Both the position numbers and the translations under genes were made by a program. Shown piece after piece: positions 35,701-43,397 of a stretch of 64,000 bases of DNA (position 1 is its first letter; each line of letters opens with the position of its first letter). Origin of the DNA: Rhizobium sp. FKL33 (lineage in GTDB: Bacteria > Pseudomonadota > Alphaproteobacteria > Rhizobiales > Rhizobiaceae); contig NZ_STFX01000018.1 in the NCBI RefSeq assembly GCF_005222915.1, positions 1-64,000 on the forward strand. Reading direction: 5' to 3'. The notes beneath the pieces were generated by a model. The model had not been told where the DNA came from. It searched no databases and was given only the letters and a program-made list of their open reading frames with translations.

Positions 35701-36298
35701 CCGGCAGCCTGACATCATGCACATAGACCCAGTCGCCTGTCGCCTTGGCCGGAATATCATTGCGCGGCTGCGACTGGCCGACGATGCGGAACTCGGTCCC
35801 CGGCTTCAAGGGCGCTGTGGGGTCGATCTCGATCCGCTCACGCCAGCCGACAAGCAGCTCCGCATAGGAGGTCCGGCGGACGCCGTTCGTCAGCACTCCA
35901 GAAGACACGGTGATGGCCTCGGGATCGACGCCCCACTGTTCGGCTGCCGCCTGCACCAGCCGGCGCCGCGCCGTCGCCGCGGCCTGCTTGAGCGGGATCG
36001 CGGTGATCTGGATCGTTTCGCTGGCGATGGTGGGGCCTTGATCGGGGGCGGCGCTGGTCGCGCCCAGCACCATGCGCACACTCTCGAACGCAACATCCAG
36101 TTCTTCGGCGATGATCTGGGCGAGCGCCGTGCGGATGCCGGTGCCAAGATCGACATGGCCATTGAAACCGACCACCTCGCCCTCCGCTGTCATGGCGAGA
36201 TAGATGTCGGGCTGGTTCGAACCTCCCGGCCTGACCACCAAGAGCGCGTCGGACATGGCGAGATAGGCGTCCCGGCTGGCTTCGCGCGGCGCAGTCAT
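32759..36298 (-). CDS. Molybdenum hydroxylase large subunit fused to a tri-heme cytochrome c (nicotinate hydroxylase NicB-like)
   Basis: The 1179-aa protein has three parts. Residues 1-735 are a xanthine-dehydrogenase-type molybdopterin subunit (GHVDLGTGIRTALAQIIAEE, AGCYGRNCADDVTADA, and the catalytic-type Glu in GVGESASVPSAAAIV). A basic stretch and one membrane helix follow (FRRGFGFAGLAGLAAFGLA, about 742-765). The C-terminal part has three c-type heme sites: CATCH (about 797), CSACH (about 942) and CSSCH (about 1078). Length and layout match NicB of the NicAB nicotinate hydroxylase, which forms 6-hydroxynicotinate and passes electrons to the respiratory chain rather than NAD. The next-best alternative is an isoquinoline or aldehyde oxidoreductase. 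It overlaps the Fe-S subunit gene by 4 bp. Confidence 0.85.
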   Translation of the reverse strand: MTAPREASRDAYLAMSDALLVVRPGGSNQPDIYLAMTAEGEVVGFNGHVDLGTGIRTALAQIIAEELDVAFESVRMVLGATSAAPDQGPTIASETIQITAIPLKQAAATARRRLVQAAAEQWGVDPEAITVSSGVLTNGVRRTSYAELLVGWRERIEIDPTAPLKPGTEFRIVGQSQPRNDIPAKATGDWVYVHDVRLPDMLHGRVIRPPYVGFDHGEGVGASLLDVDEASVARMPGLVSVVVVGDFVGVVAEREEHAAAIAKALKLTWREPPKRPDLNAPEQPLRDNPASRRLLKESGDVDLALDGASPRMDRTYVWPYQMHGSIGPSCAVADWTPERLTVWSGTQNPYFMRRDLARLMDMPEEAIVVERHEAAGCYGRNCADDVTADAALLSRAVGRPVRVQLTREQEHGWEPKGAAQVIDVRGGLDLEGGPIAYDFETRYPSNLAPTLALVLTGKTTGNDTVEMGDRTAIPPYAVGNMRIAVHDMPPIARASWFRGVSAMPNSFAHESFFDELAAAAGVDPVEYRLRYLTDPRAIDLVRAVAEKAKWKPRTRWGSEGGEGDLLYGRGFAYALYVHGKFPGTPAAWSAWVADVAVNKRTGQVTVTRVTVGQDSGLMINPDGVRHQIHGNVIQSVSRVLKEKVTFTETGVESLEWGGYRILTFEETPDIDVLMIPRPDEPPMGVGESASVPSAAAIVNAVYDATGLRFRELPLTPDRILAGLGQQALPPSGNDGGKKRMSWFRRGFGFAGLAGLAAFGLATASPWRPSIAAIQRPDPAVFSPASVERGRLVAAAGGCATCHAGADGVALAGGRAFETPFGTVRAANISPDETHGIGGWSYPAFARAVREGVSRDGSHLYPAHPYTSFATVSDQDLQDLYAFVMSAPAANRPAAQSEMKPPFNIRGLMAGWNTLFLGAKTVAYDPAKGEAWNRGAYLVEGLGHCSACHTDRNILGAERSGDVHLAGGFADGWVAPAINGRGDGAVPWTKASLYDYLRRGHSDDHGGAGGPMAQVVASLSALPDTDIEAMATYLASMAPEPSQAEVESLKQQALQRADAARDAAALAHPEGQRLFEGACSSCHEDEALATHLALNTNLRSDRADNVLQAILHGAPAPAGMRERLQAAGQPMSMPSFADSLSDRQITELTRYLRARFASDRAAWEIDAKTLSAIRSASASH

Positions 36299-36795
36299 GA
36301 TGCTTCAGTCTCCGCAGGTTCAGGGGCAGCAAGCCGCGCGCGCGCCAGCCTGACGGCCGCCAGGATTTCCATATGCGTTCCGCAGCGACAGAGATGGCGG
36401 CGGAGTGCTGCGCGAATTTCGGCTTCGGTCGGATCGGGATTGCGGGAGAGAAGCCCGACAGTGGCGATGATCATGCCGTTGAGGCAATAGCCGCATTGGG
36501 CTGCCTGCATCTCAATAAAGGCCTGCTGCACCGGATGCGGTTTTCCATCGCGAGAAAGCCCCTCGAGCGTCGTCAGCTCCCGCTTTGCGACAGCCGCAAG
36601 CGGCGTCGCGCAGGATCGCACAGGCCGACCGTCGAGCAACACGGCGCAGGCGCCGCATTCGCCGAGACCGCAGCCGAATTTGGGGCCGTTCAACCCGCAA
36701 TCATTGCGCAAGACATAAAGGAGCGGCGTGTCCGCTGGCAGGGAAAACTCCCGGTCCTCGCCGTTGATTATGAGCGTCAGCGGGGGTGAAGACAT
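36295..36795 (-). CDS. Molybdenum hydroxylase 2Fe-2S subunit (nicotinate hydroxylase NicA-like)
   Basis: The 166-aa product has a plant-type 2Fe-2S domain (CGLNGPKFGCGLGECGAC) and a second helical 2Fe-2S domain (QCGYCLNGM, then LCRCGTHMEIL). This is the standard eight-Cys pattern of small subunits of this enzyme family. No separate FAD subunit gene is present, which fits NicAB-like enzymes whose electrons go to fused cytochromes. It lies between a MarR-type regulator gene (upstream, same strand) and the large subunit gene. Confidence 0.88.
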   Translation of the reverse strand: MSSPPLTLIINGEDREFSLPADTPLLYVLRNDCGLNGPKFGCGLGECGACAVLLDGRPVRSCATPLAAVAKRELTTLEGLSRDGKPHPVQQAFIEMQAAQCGYCLNGMIIATVGLLSRNPDPTEAEIRAALRRHLCRCGTHMEILAAVRLARARLAAPEPAETEAS

Positions 36796-36932
36796 AGCGC
36801 ACCCGCCTCATCGGTGGGACATCGCGCGGGAATCCGGCCTTGATCCCGGACAGGGATTGGGCTCAGGATTGCGGCGTTCCCCTTTTGGTTTTTTTCGATC
36901 GCATCCATCAAGGGGATGATAACAAGAAATCA

Positions 36933-36944
36933 TTCGTGCGCAAA
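36933..36944. promoter_or_regulatory. Weak copy of the TTTGTATACAAA operator before the hydroxylase genes
   Basis: TTCGTGCGCAAA differs from the degenerate site at 45192 (TTCGTACACAAA) by two A-to-G changes and is centred in a CATT/AATG-flanked dyad. On the minus strand TTGCGC overlaps it and TATCAT follows after 16 bases, a plausible promoter for nicAB. It is the least certain of the four sites. Confidence 0.4.
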
Positions 36945-36981
36945 TGAATTCTTGCGGTCTGACGCGCCGAAGGGTTGTCCG

Positions 36982-37440
36982 TCAGCAGAGCTTGCGGATC
37001 AGTTTGAGCAGGGTCGACCGCTCCTCAAGACTCAACGGCGCCAACGTCTCCTCGGTTACCGTCTGGGCGGAGGCGAGATTGCGCTCGACGGCCTCATTGC
37101 CAGCCTCGGTCAGAGACAGGATCAGCCGTCGGCCATCCTCTGGGTCCGGAGACGTCGAAACATAGCCACGCGCCACCAGCCGATCAATGACGCCCTTCGT
37201 CGTCGCCGCATCCATGGCGATTTCACGGCCGAGCTGGTTTTGAGACGATGGCTGGATTTCGCGGAGCTTCACCAGCGCGGACCATTGCATCGTCGTCAGT
37301 TTATCGCCCATCCGCGCCGAGAAGATCGCCACATGCCGCTGATTGGCCTGCCGGAGCAGAAAGCCGACCTGTTGATCGACGCGATAGCCCCCAGCCACTG
37401 CCGCAACTGGCCTATCTTGCTCTGCGCTTTCCATCGACAT
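36982..37440 (-). CDS. MarR-family regulator (NicR-like)
   Basis: ATG 37440 has AAGGGG upstream and gives 152 aa, typical of MarR proteins; the frame is open 31 codons further but without a start signal. The winged helix is visible (SSQNQLGREIAMDAATTKGVIDRLVARG, then the wing SPDPEDGRRLILSLT). The dimer-forming N-terminus reads VGFLLRQANQRHVAIF, which resembles NicR-type repressors of nicotinate genes. It is transcribed away from the 6-hydroxynicotinate-reductase-like gene, with a perfect palindrome between them. The obvious reading is ligand-relieved repression by a pathway intermediate. Confidence 0.85.
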   Translation of the reverse strand: MSMESAEQDRPVAAVAGGYRVDQQVGFLLRQANQRHVAIFSARMGDKLTTMQWSALVKLREIQPSSQNQLGREIAMDAATTKGVIDRLVARGYVSTSPDPEDGRRLILSLTEAGNEAVERNLASAQTVTEETLAPLSLEERSTLLKLIRKLC

Positions 37441-37567
37441 CAACGCATCCCCTTCCGGGCGAGACAGTCCCGCTCCGCTTTCCGGTTTAACCACAGCGGG
37501 TTTATTGTCAATCGCACGGCAAACATGAGACAACCCTAAGGATTGCGAAGCGGACGCGAAACAGTGC

Positions 37568-37610
37568 TTGACAGCCTCGGCAAAGCAGACCTAGTTTGTT
37601 TGTATACAAA
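37568..37610 (+). promoter_or_regulatory. Promoter with operator TTTGTATACAAA before the reductase operon
   Basis: TTGACA (37568) is followed by a weak -10 (TAGTTT at 37592) and a perfect 12-bp palindrome TTTGTATACAAA (37599-37610), which would cover the transcription start. The context GCTTGACAGCC and the 31-bp distance from TTGACA to the palindrome are repeated exactly at 41242-41284. The MarR-type product is the likely binder. Confidence 0.75.
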
Positions 37611-37654
37611 TAATTTGAGCGCGCCGGCCGAATTGGCGCCCGGGGGAATTTTCG

Positions 37655-39148
37655 ATGGTTAAACAGCAAGTCGAAAGCGCCGTGAATGGAAAGATCCGCT
37701 GCGACGCCTGTCCGGTCATGTGTTATATCGCCGATGGCCGTTCCGGCGCCTGCGACCGCTACGCCAATGTCGCAGGCGAATTGATCCGTGTCGACCCCTT
37801 GACCATCATTGAAAACACCATCGACGATGGCGGCAAGGTGGTGGCTTTCCTTCCCGACGAGCCCGCTGAAGACTGGAACGGCGATCTTGTACACGCCTCC
37901 ACGCCTTTTGTCACCGCCGTCGGCGCAGGCACGACTTATCCCGACTACAAACCGGCGCCTTTCATCGTCTCGCAGTCTCATGACGGCGTCGACATGGTGA
38001 CCGTGGTCACTGAGGGCATCTTCTCCTATTGCGGCGCCAAGATAAAGATCGACACAGACCGCTTCATTGGCCCGGAAACCGCCAAAGTGCTGGTGGATGG
38101 CGAGCCGGTGGGCCATGTGACGACAGGCGAGTATGGTTCGCAGATGCTGTCGATCGGCGGCGTGCACCATCTGACCGGCGGCTCCAAGAAAGAGGGCCGC
38201 ATCACCTGCGACACAATCATGCGCCTGTGCAATCGCGAGAGCGTCGATCTCTTGATCGAAGGCGGCGCGACGCTGACGCTCACGGCAGGCTGTCCCCCCA
38301 TCATCAACGGCGTCGAAGAAAGCCGCATGCGCGTGGGTTGCGGCTCCGCCACGATCGGGATGTTCGCCAAGCAATGGAAGGACATGGTCGACGAGGTCGT
38401 CGTGGTCGACGACCATATCACCGGCGTGCTCTCCGAACATCAGGCCGGCAAACTGCTGGACGTCGCGCCCACCGGCATCAAGATCAAGGGCCGCCGCTCG
38501 ACCCCAGGCCGCTATTTCCAGGTCGCAGAACCCGGCACAGGCTGGGGCGGCACGAATATTTCCGATCCCCTCGCCATTCTCGGCGATTTCGACCCGAAAG
38601 TCGCATATCCCGGCCTTCGCTTGCTGATGGTCTCCACCACCGGCGAGCAATACGGCTATTACATTCTCGACGACGAGCTTCGCCCCGTTTTGCAGGATAT
38701 CCTGCCCGCCGCGGTTCAGGAAACGGTCGAGATCGTCGCTGAAAACTGCGAACCGGCCATGACCTCGGTGCTGTTTATCGGCGGCGCCGGCGGCAGCTTG
38801 CGCGCGGGCGTCACAACCAATCCGGTGAGGCTGACGCGTTCGGTCAAGGATGCGCTGACCTATGTCTCCGTGGGCGGCGCGCCTGCTTATGTCTGGCCAG
38901 GCGGCGGCATCACCGTAATGGCCGACGTCACCAGGATGCCGACCAACAGTTTCGGCTATGTGCCGACGCCGGCAATCGTCGCGCCGATCGAATTCACCAT
39001 GCGGCTCGAGGACTACCGGGCGCTGGGCGGCCATATGGAAGCAGTCATTCCGGTGGAGCACGCCGTCGAGCAGGCCGAACGGCGGATCGCCTCGACCGAG
39101 GACAGCGTCTGGCCGATGGACGGCAAGAATTTTCGCTGGGGCGCCTGA
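37655..39148 (+). CDS. 6-hydroxynicotinate reductase-like iron-sulfur protein
   Basis: The 497-aa product opens with RCDACPVMCYIADGRSGACD, a four-Cys iron-sulfur motif. It has the sequence character of the 6-hydroxynicotinate reductase (Hnr) family known from Eubacterium barkeri and present in some rhizobia. Hnr uses reduced ferredoxin to convert 6-hydroxynicotinate to 1,4,5,6-tetrahydro-6-oxonicotinate. Other conserved-looking segments are TEGIFSYCGAKIKIDTD, TLTAGCPPIINGVEE and FIGGAGGSLRAGVTTNPVRL. It heads an operon of four genes and is preceded by GGGGGAA. The neighbouring NicAB-like hydroxylase and ferredoxin reductase fit both sides of this step. Confidence 0.85.
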   Translation: MVKQQVESAVNGKIRCDACPVMCYIADGRSGACDRYANVAGELIRVDPLTIIENTIDDGGKVVAFLPDEPAEDWNGDLVHASTPFVTAVGAGTTYPDYKPAPFIVSQSHDGVDMVTVVTEGIFSYCGAKIKIDTDRFIGPETAKVLVDGEPVGHVTTGEYGSQMLSIGGVHHLTGGSKKEGRITCDTIMRLCNRESVDLLIEGGATLTLTAGCPPIINGVEESRMRVGCGSATIGMFAKQWKDMVDEVVVVDDHITGVLSEHQAGKLLDVAPTGIKIKGRRSTPGRYFQVAEPGTGWGGTNISDPLAILGDFDPKVAYPGLRLLMVSTTGEQYGYYILDDELRPVLQDILPAAVQETVEIVAENCEPAMTSVLFIGGAGGSLRAGVTTNPVRLTRSVKDALTYVSVGGAPAYVWPGGGITVMADVTRMPTNSFGYVPTPAIVAPIEFTMRLEDYRALGGHMEAVIPVEHAVEQAERRIASTEDSVWPMDGKNFRWGA

Positions 39149-39152
39149 GACC

Positions 39153-40073
39153 ATGCCGGGACCGGTCGCCGCCTATCTCGATGGACACCAGAACGGCCGT
39201 CTGCATCTGCAGCACGGTCCGATCGATTTGGTGATCGGCGTCGACGGCGCTCATTCGCTGGAACTTGAAGCCTATCAGCGGGCTCATGCCTTCGCGCTTG
39301 CGCATCGTCGCTTCAAGACGGTTCTCGACGAACTCGTGGCGGAACTTCCCCTTCTCAGGAGCCAGGCGCTGCCAGATGGCGTTGAGCCTCAGGGCGCTGT
39401 CGCCAGGCGCATGTGGCGCGCCGTGCGGCCCTTCGCCGAAGACTTTTTCATCACACCGATGGCCGCAGTGGCCGGCGCGGTGGCCGACGAAATCCTGGCA
39501 GCGATGATCTCAGGCTTTCCCATCGAGAACCGCCCCAACCGCATCTATGTCAACAATGGCGGCGACATCGCGCTGCATCTGGAACAGGACGCGTCGTTCC
39601 GGGTGAAGATCGCCCGCGAGGATGGCGCCGATCTCGGCGATTTCACCGTGACCGCCGAAGATCGCTGCCGGGGCGTCGCCACGTCGGGACGCGGTGGACG
39701 GTCTCTGTCCATGGGCATCGCCGATTCCGTGACCACGCTTTCAGAGAGTGCTGCGAACGCAGACGCGGCGGCCACGATCATCGCCAACGCCGTCGATCTT
39801 CCTGGTCACCCCGCCGTCTGCAGGGCGCCCGCAGACAATGTCGTCGACGACAGCGATCTCGGCGCGCGTCTGGTGACGACAGGCGTCGGCGCGCTTACAG
39901 ATCAGGACATTGCCTTCGCGCTCGACAAAGGCGAGGCCATGGCGGAAAACCTTCGCCTACGGACTCTCGTCGAGCGGTCGGCTTTGTTTCTCGGTCGTCA
40001 TGGCCGGCTCGTTGCGCCGCCCCACCCTTCTGCCCCGCACATCCCCATTCCGGAGGAAAAACGCTATGCCTGA
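39153..40073 (+). CDS. UPF0280 family protein (ApbE-like fold)
   Basis: ATG 39153 lies 4 bp after the reductase stop and gives 306 aa. The features RAHAFALAHRRFKTVLDELV, VAGAVADEILAAM, IYVNNGGDIALHL and ATSGRGGRSLSMGIADSVT match the UPF0280 family, which is related to FMN transferase ApbE. Its role is not established. Being locked between the reductase and the amino-acid-synthesis-family genes (8-bp overlap with the next), it may mature or assist one of those enzymes, for example by flavinylation; that is inference. Confidence 0.8.
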   Translation: MPGPVAAYLDGHQNGRLHLQHGPIDLVIGVDGAHSLELEAYQRAHAFALAHRRFKTVLDELVAELPLLRSQALPDGVEPQGAVARRMWRAVRPFAEDFFITPMAAVAGAVADEILAAMISGFPIENRPNRIYVNNGGDIALHLEQDASFRVKIAREDGADLGDFTVTAEDRCRGVATSGRGGRSLSMGIADSVTTLSESAANADAAATIIANAVDLPGHPAVCRAPADNVVDDSDLGARLVTTGVGALTDQDIAFALDKGEAMAENLRLRTLVERSALFLGRHGRLVAPPHPSAPHIPIPEEKRYA

Positions 40074-40650
40074 ACCCAAAGTCCGCAAGATCGCCACCAT
40101 CGTCGAAGAGGTCTTCCACGAGGGCGGCCCGGTGTCGGAGACGCCGCTCAAGCGCGGCGCAGTCATGGCCGTGATCGAAAATCCCTTCGCCGGCCGTTAT
40201 GAGCCGGAGATTGCAGGCTTCATGAAGGATCTCGAGCCGCTCGGCCTGGAGATGGCGCGCAAGCTGATCGAGTGTCTCGGCGGCGACGTCAACGATATCC
40301 AGGCCTATGGCAAGGGCGCGATCGTCGGCCAGGGCGGCGAACTCGAACATGGCGCGCTCTGGCATGTGCCGGGCGGCTACGCCATGCGCGAAGCGCTCGG
40401 CGACGCAAAGGCCATCGTCCCATCGACCAAGAAAGTCGGCGGCCCCGGAACCCGGCTCGACGTGCCCGTCACCCATATCAACGCGTCCTATGTGCGCAGC
40501 CATTTCGACGCCATGGAAGTCGGCGTGTCGGATGCGCCGCGCGCCAATGAGATCGTGATGTGCCTGGTCATGACCACCGGCGCTCGCATTCACGCCCGCG
40601 TCGGCGGCCTCAAGGCCGAGGACATCAAGGGCGAGGACGGATTGCGGTGA
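40066..40650 (+). CDS. Amino acid synthesis family protein (PF06684-like), paralogue 1
   Basis: ATG 40066 follows a strong CGGAGGAAAAA and gives 194 aa. Features shared with its downstream twin are VENPFAGRYEPEI-like (here IENPFAGRY), ELEHGALWHVPGG, IVPSTKKVGGPGT, YVRSHFDAMEVGV and the ending KGEDGLR. The family has solved structures but no firm reaction. It is often linked to hydantoinase/amidohydrolase or heterocycle genes, as here. It overlaps UPF0280 by 8 bp and the twin by 4 bp. Confidence 0.82.
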   Translation: MPEPKVRKIATIVEEVFHEGGPVSETPLKRGAVMAVIENPFAGRYEPEIAGFMKDLEPLGLEMARKLIECLGGDVNDIQAYGKGAIVGQGGELEHGALWHVPGGYAMREALGDAKAIVPSTKKVGGPGTRLDVPVTHINASYVRSHFDAMEVGVSDAPRANEIVMCLVMTTGARIHARVGGLKAEDIKGEDGLR

Positions 40651-41231
40651 AGGCGCAAATCCGGAAAATCGCTGTATTCGTCGAGGAACTGCGCGAAGAG
40701 ATGGGCCGCGAGATCAGCCCTGCCACCCGCAAGGTCGCGGCGGTGGCGGTGATCCGCAACCCCTTCGCGGGCCACTATGTCGAGGATCTCACCGATCTGA
40801 TCGACATCGGCGCGGAACTGGGCGATCTCCTCGGCCGGCGCTGCGTCGAAGCGTTGGGCATCGAACCCAGCGCCGTCGAAAGCTATGGCAAGGCGGCGAT
40901 GGTGGGCGAGGACGGCGAACTGGAACACGCCGCCGCCATCCTCCATCCCGCTCTGGGCAAGCCGCTTCGCGCCGCCGTCGAAAAGGGCGCCGCACTTGTG
41001 CCTTCGTCCAAGAAGCGCGGCGGCCCGGGTCAGACGCTCGACATTCCCTTGGGACACAAGGATGCGGCCTATGTCCGCTCGCATTTCGACGGCATGGATA
41101 TCAGGCTCGCGGATAGTCCGAGAGCCGGAGAGATCATGGTCGCGGTGGCCTTGACGGACAGCGGCCGCCCTCTGCCCCGTATCGGCGGACTGACAGTCGA
41201 CGAAATCGAAGGCAAGGACGGCCTGCGCTGA
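40647..41231 (+). CDS. Amino acid synthesis family protein (PF06684-like), paralogue 2
   Basis: The start is GTG 40647, overlapping the preceding stop as GTGA, giving 194 aa, exactly the length of paralogue 1. Matching motifs are IRNPFAGHYVEDL, GELEHAAAILHPALG, LVPSSKKRGGPGQ, YVRSHFDGMDIRL and KDGLR. Tight coupling and equal length suggest a hetero-oligomer. Function is unknown; I infer a late step on the ring-opened product or an auxiliary role in the reductase pathway. Confidence 0.82.
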   Translation: MKAQIRKIAVFVEELREEMGREISPATRKVAAVAVIRNPFAGHYVEDLTDLIDIGAELGDLLGRRCVEALGIEPSAVESYGKAAMVGEDGELEHAAAILHPALGKPLRAAVEKGAALVPSSKKRGGPGQTLDIPLGHKDAAYVRSHFDGMDIRLADSPRAGEIMVAVALTDSGRPLPRIGGLTVDEIEGKDGLR

Positions 41232-41241
41232 CCGCCCTTGC

Positions 41242-41284
41242 TTGACAGCCGGGAAAACGGCTGACAATATCATTTGTATACAAA
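41242..41284 (+). promoter_or_regulatory. Promoter with operator TTTGTATACAAA before hyuAB
   Basis: TTGACA (41242) and CAATAT (41265) are 17 bp apart, followed by the palindrome TTTGTATACAAA at 41273-41284. The longer match ATTTGTATACAAACAA is identical to the inverted copy before the reductase gene. TTGACA-to-palindrome distance is 31 bp in both. Same regulator is likely. Confidence 0.75.
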
Positions 41285-41306
41285 CAATAAAAACCAAGGA
41301 ACAGCC

Positions 41307-43394
41307 GTGACTCAGCCCCCCGCTTCGGCGACCGACGCCAGGACTCCATCATCAAGCCAATCTATTGTCGCCGGCGTCGATGTCGGCGGCACCTTCACCG
41401 ATCTCGTGCTGTTCGACGCCGCTACCGGCACGGTGCGGCTGGCGAAAACCCCGACGACGCTCGACAATCAGGCCTTCGGGGTCATCAACGCGCTGGACGC
41501 GGCCGAAGCCGATCTGGCAGCGCTGGATCTCATCGTTCACGGCACCACCACCACCACCAACGCCGTGCTCGAGCGCCAGCTCTGCAAGACCGGGATGATC
41601 ACCACCCTGGGCTTCCGCGACGTGCTGGAGCTCGGCCGACGCACTCGCCCGCAGGCCTATGGCATGAAGGGCGACTTCCGGCCGATCATTCCCCGCGATC
41701 TGCGCATGGAGATCCCCGAGCGCATGGATGCGCGCGGCACGGTGGTGACGCCGCTCGACGAGGATGCGCTTCGTTCGGCGCTGAAGGACCTCGCCGGTAA
41801 AGGCTGCGAGGCGCTCGTCATTCACTTCCTGCATGCCTACGCCAATCCGGCCCACGAACTCCGGGCCGGCGAAATCGCCCGCGAGGTCTGGCCGAACGGC
41901 AATATCACGCTTGGGCACGCGCTCCTGTCGGAAAGCCGCGAATATGAGCGCGGCGTCACCGCCGCCGTCAACGCCTCGGTGCAGCCGCTGTTGCGCCGCT
42001 ATGTCGAGCGTCTCGCCGATACTCTTGCCGCGCGCGGCTATCGCCATGACGTGCTGGTGATGAACGGCAATGGCGGCATGGTCTCCGCCCGCCGGGTCGC
42101 CAATGAGGCGGCCAAGACGGTGATGTCCGGCCCGGCCTCGGGCGTGATGGCCGCCGCCTATACCGGCCGCCGCGCCGGCATGCCCAATCTGATCACCTAT
42201 GACATGGGCGGCACCTCCACCGATGTCGCGCTGATCCGCGACGCCGAACCCACCGTCTCCAACGAGATCGAGGTGGAATACGCCATGCCGATCCATGTGC
42301 CGATGGTGGATGTGCGCACCGTCGGCGCCGGCGGCGGCTCGATCGCCCGCGTCACCGAGGCGGGCCTGCTGCAGATCGGCCCGGAAAGCGCCGGCGCCAC
42401 CCCCGGCCCGATCTGTTATGGCAAGGGCGGAACCAGGCCGACCATTTCCGACGCCAATCTTCTGCTCGGCCGCCTCAATCCCTCGCGCCTCAACAAAGTG
42501 CCGGGGGGCGTCACGCTCGCCGATGTGGAAGCCGCATTCGCCCGCGAGATCGGCGACCGGCTCGGCCTCGACGCGATCCAGGCGGCAGACGCCGTGATCC
42601 GCATCGCCAATGCCCGCATGTCCGACGCCGTGCGCATGGTCTCGGTCAGCCTCGGCGAGGATCCGCGCGATTTCGCCCTGTTCGCCTTTGGCGGCGCGGG
42701 GCCCCTGCACGCCTCGGCCATCGCCAGGGAACTCGGCATTCCTAAAGTGCTCGCTCCCTCCCGCCCCGGCATCACCAATGCGCTGGGCTGCGTGGTGGCC
42801 GATCTCCGGCATGATTTCGTGCAGACCGTCAATCGTCCCCTGGCCGTCGCCGATATCGACACGGTGCACCAGATCTTCGCCCGTCAGAGCGAGGAAGGCC
42901 GCAGCCTGATCGCCAAGGAAGCCGTACAAATCCGCGAGATCCGCGAGATGCGTTCGGTCGACATGCAGTTCATCGGCCAGACGCATGTGCTGCGCGTGCC
43001 GTTGCCCAACCCCACGCCGAGCCGCGAAGAGTTGCAGCAGCGCTTTGAAGAAGCCTATTTCGCTCGCTTCCATGTGGCGCTGCCGGAAATCCGCGCCAAT
43101 CTCGTCAATGTCAACACATCGGTGATCGGACGCCGCGAGGAGATCGATCTTTCGGCGCTGATCGACGCCAACGGTCGCAAGGCGAGCCTCGCCGAAGCCG
43201 AGACCGGCAGACGTCCGGTGTTTTTCGGCGGCTTCGTGGAGACGCCGGTCTACTGGCGCGACCATCTGCCCGCCGACGCCGTCGTCGAAGGTCCTGCGAT
43301 CATCGAACAGATGGACACGACCATCGTCATCGAGCCCGGCGACGTCGCCCGGCAGGATGCCGACGGCAACATCATCATCACCATCGGAGGCTGA
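41307..43394 (+). CDS. hyuA: Hydantoinase/oxoprolinase family protein, subunit A
   Basis: The start is read as GTG 41307 with AAGGA upstream (695 aa). ATP-binding and family motifs are clear: GVDVGGTFTDLVLFD, HGTTTTTNAVLERQ, YDMGGTSTDVALI and FGGAGPLHASAIA. HyuA/HyuB enzymes hydrolyse cyclic amides (N-methylhydantoin, 5-oxoproline) with ATP. In this locus the natural lactam is the tetrahydro-oxonicotinate made by the reductase next door, so I propose ATP-driven ring opening. True hydantoin use is an alternative, but the shared operator ties it to the reductase operon. Confidence 0.88.
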   Translation: MTQPPASATDARTPSSSQSIVAGVDVGGTFTDLVLFDAATGTVRLAKTPTTLDNQAFGVINALDAAEADLAALDLIVHGTTTTTNAVLERQLCKTGMITTLGFRDVLELGRRTRPQAYGMKGDFRPIIPRDLRMEIPERMDARGTVVTPLDEDALRSALKDLAGKGCEALVIHFLHAYANPAHELRAGEIAREVWPNGNITLGHALLSESREYERGVTAAVNASVQPLLRRYVERLADTLAARGYRHDVLVMNGNGGMVSARRVANEAAKTVMSGPASGVMAAAYTGRRAGMPNLITYDMGGTSTDVALIRDAEPTVSNEIEVEYAMPIHVPMVDVRTVGAGGGSIARVTEAGLLQIGPESAGATPGPICYGKGGTRPTISDANLLLGRLNPSRLNKVPGGVTLADVEAAFAREIGDRLGLDAIQAADAVIRIANARMSDAVRMVSVSLGEDPRDFALFAFGGAGPLHASAIARELGIPKVLAPSRPGITNALGCVVADLRHDFVQTVNRPLAVADIDTVHQIFARQSEEGRSLIAKEAVQIREIREMRSVDMQFIGQTHVLRVPLPNPTPSREELQQRFEEAYFARFHVALPEIRANLVNVNTSVIGRREEIDLSALIDANGRKASLAEAETGRRPVFFGGFVETPVYWRDHLPADAVVEGPAIIEQMDTTIVIEPGDVARQDADGNIIITIGG

Positions 43395-43397
43395 GCC

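Noticed and set aside
32759-41231. Classical aerobic nicotinate route (NicC monooxygenase, NicX, NicD, NicE, NicF)
   Set aside because: None of these genes is present near the NicAB-like hydroxylase. The reductase-type genes occupy their place.
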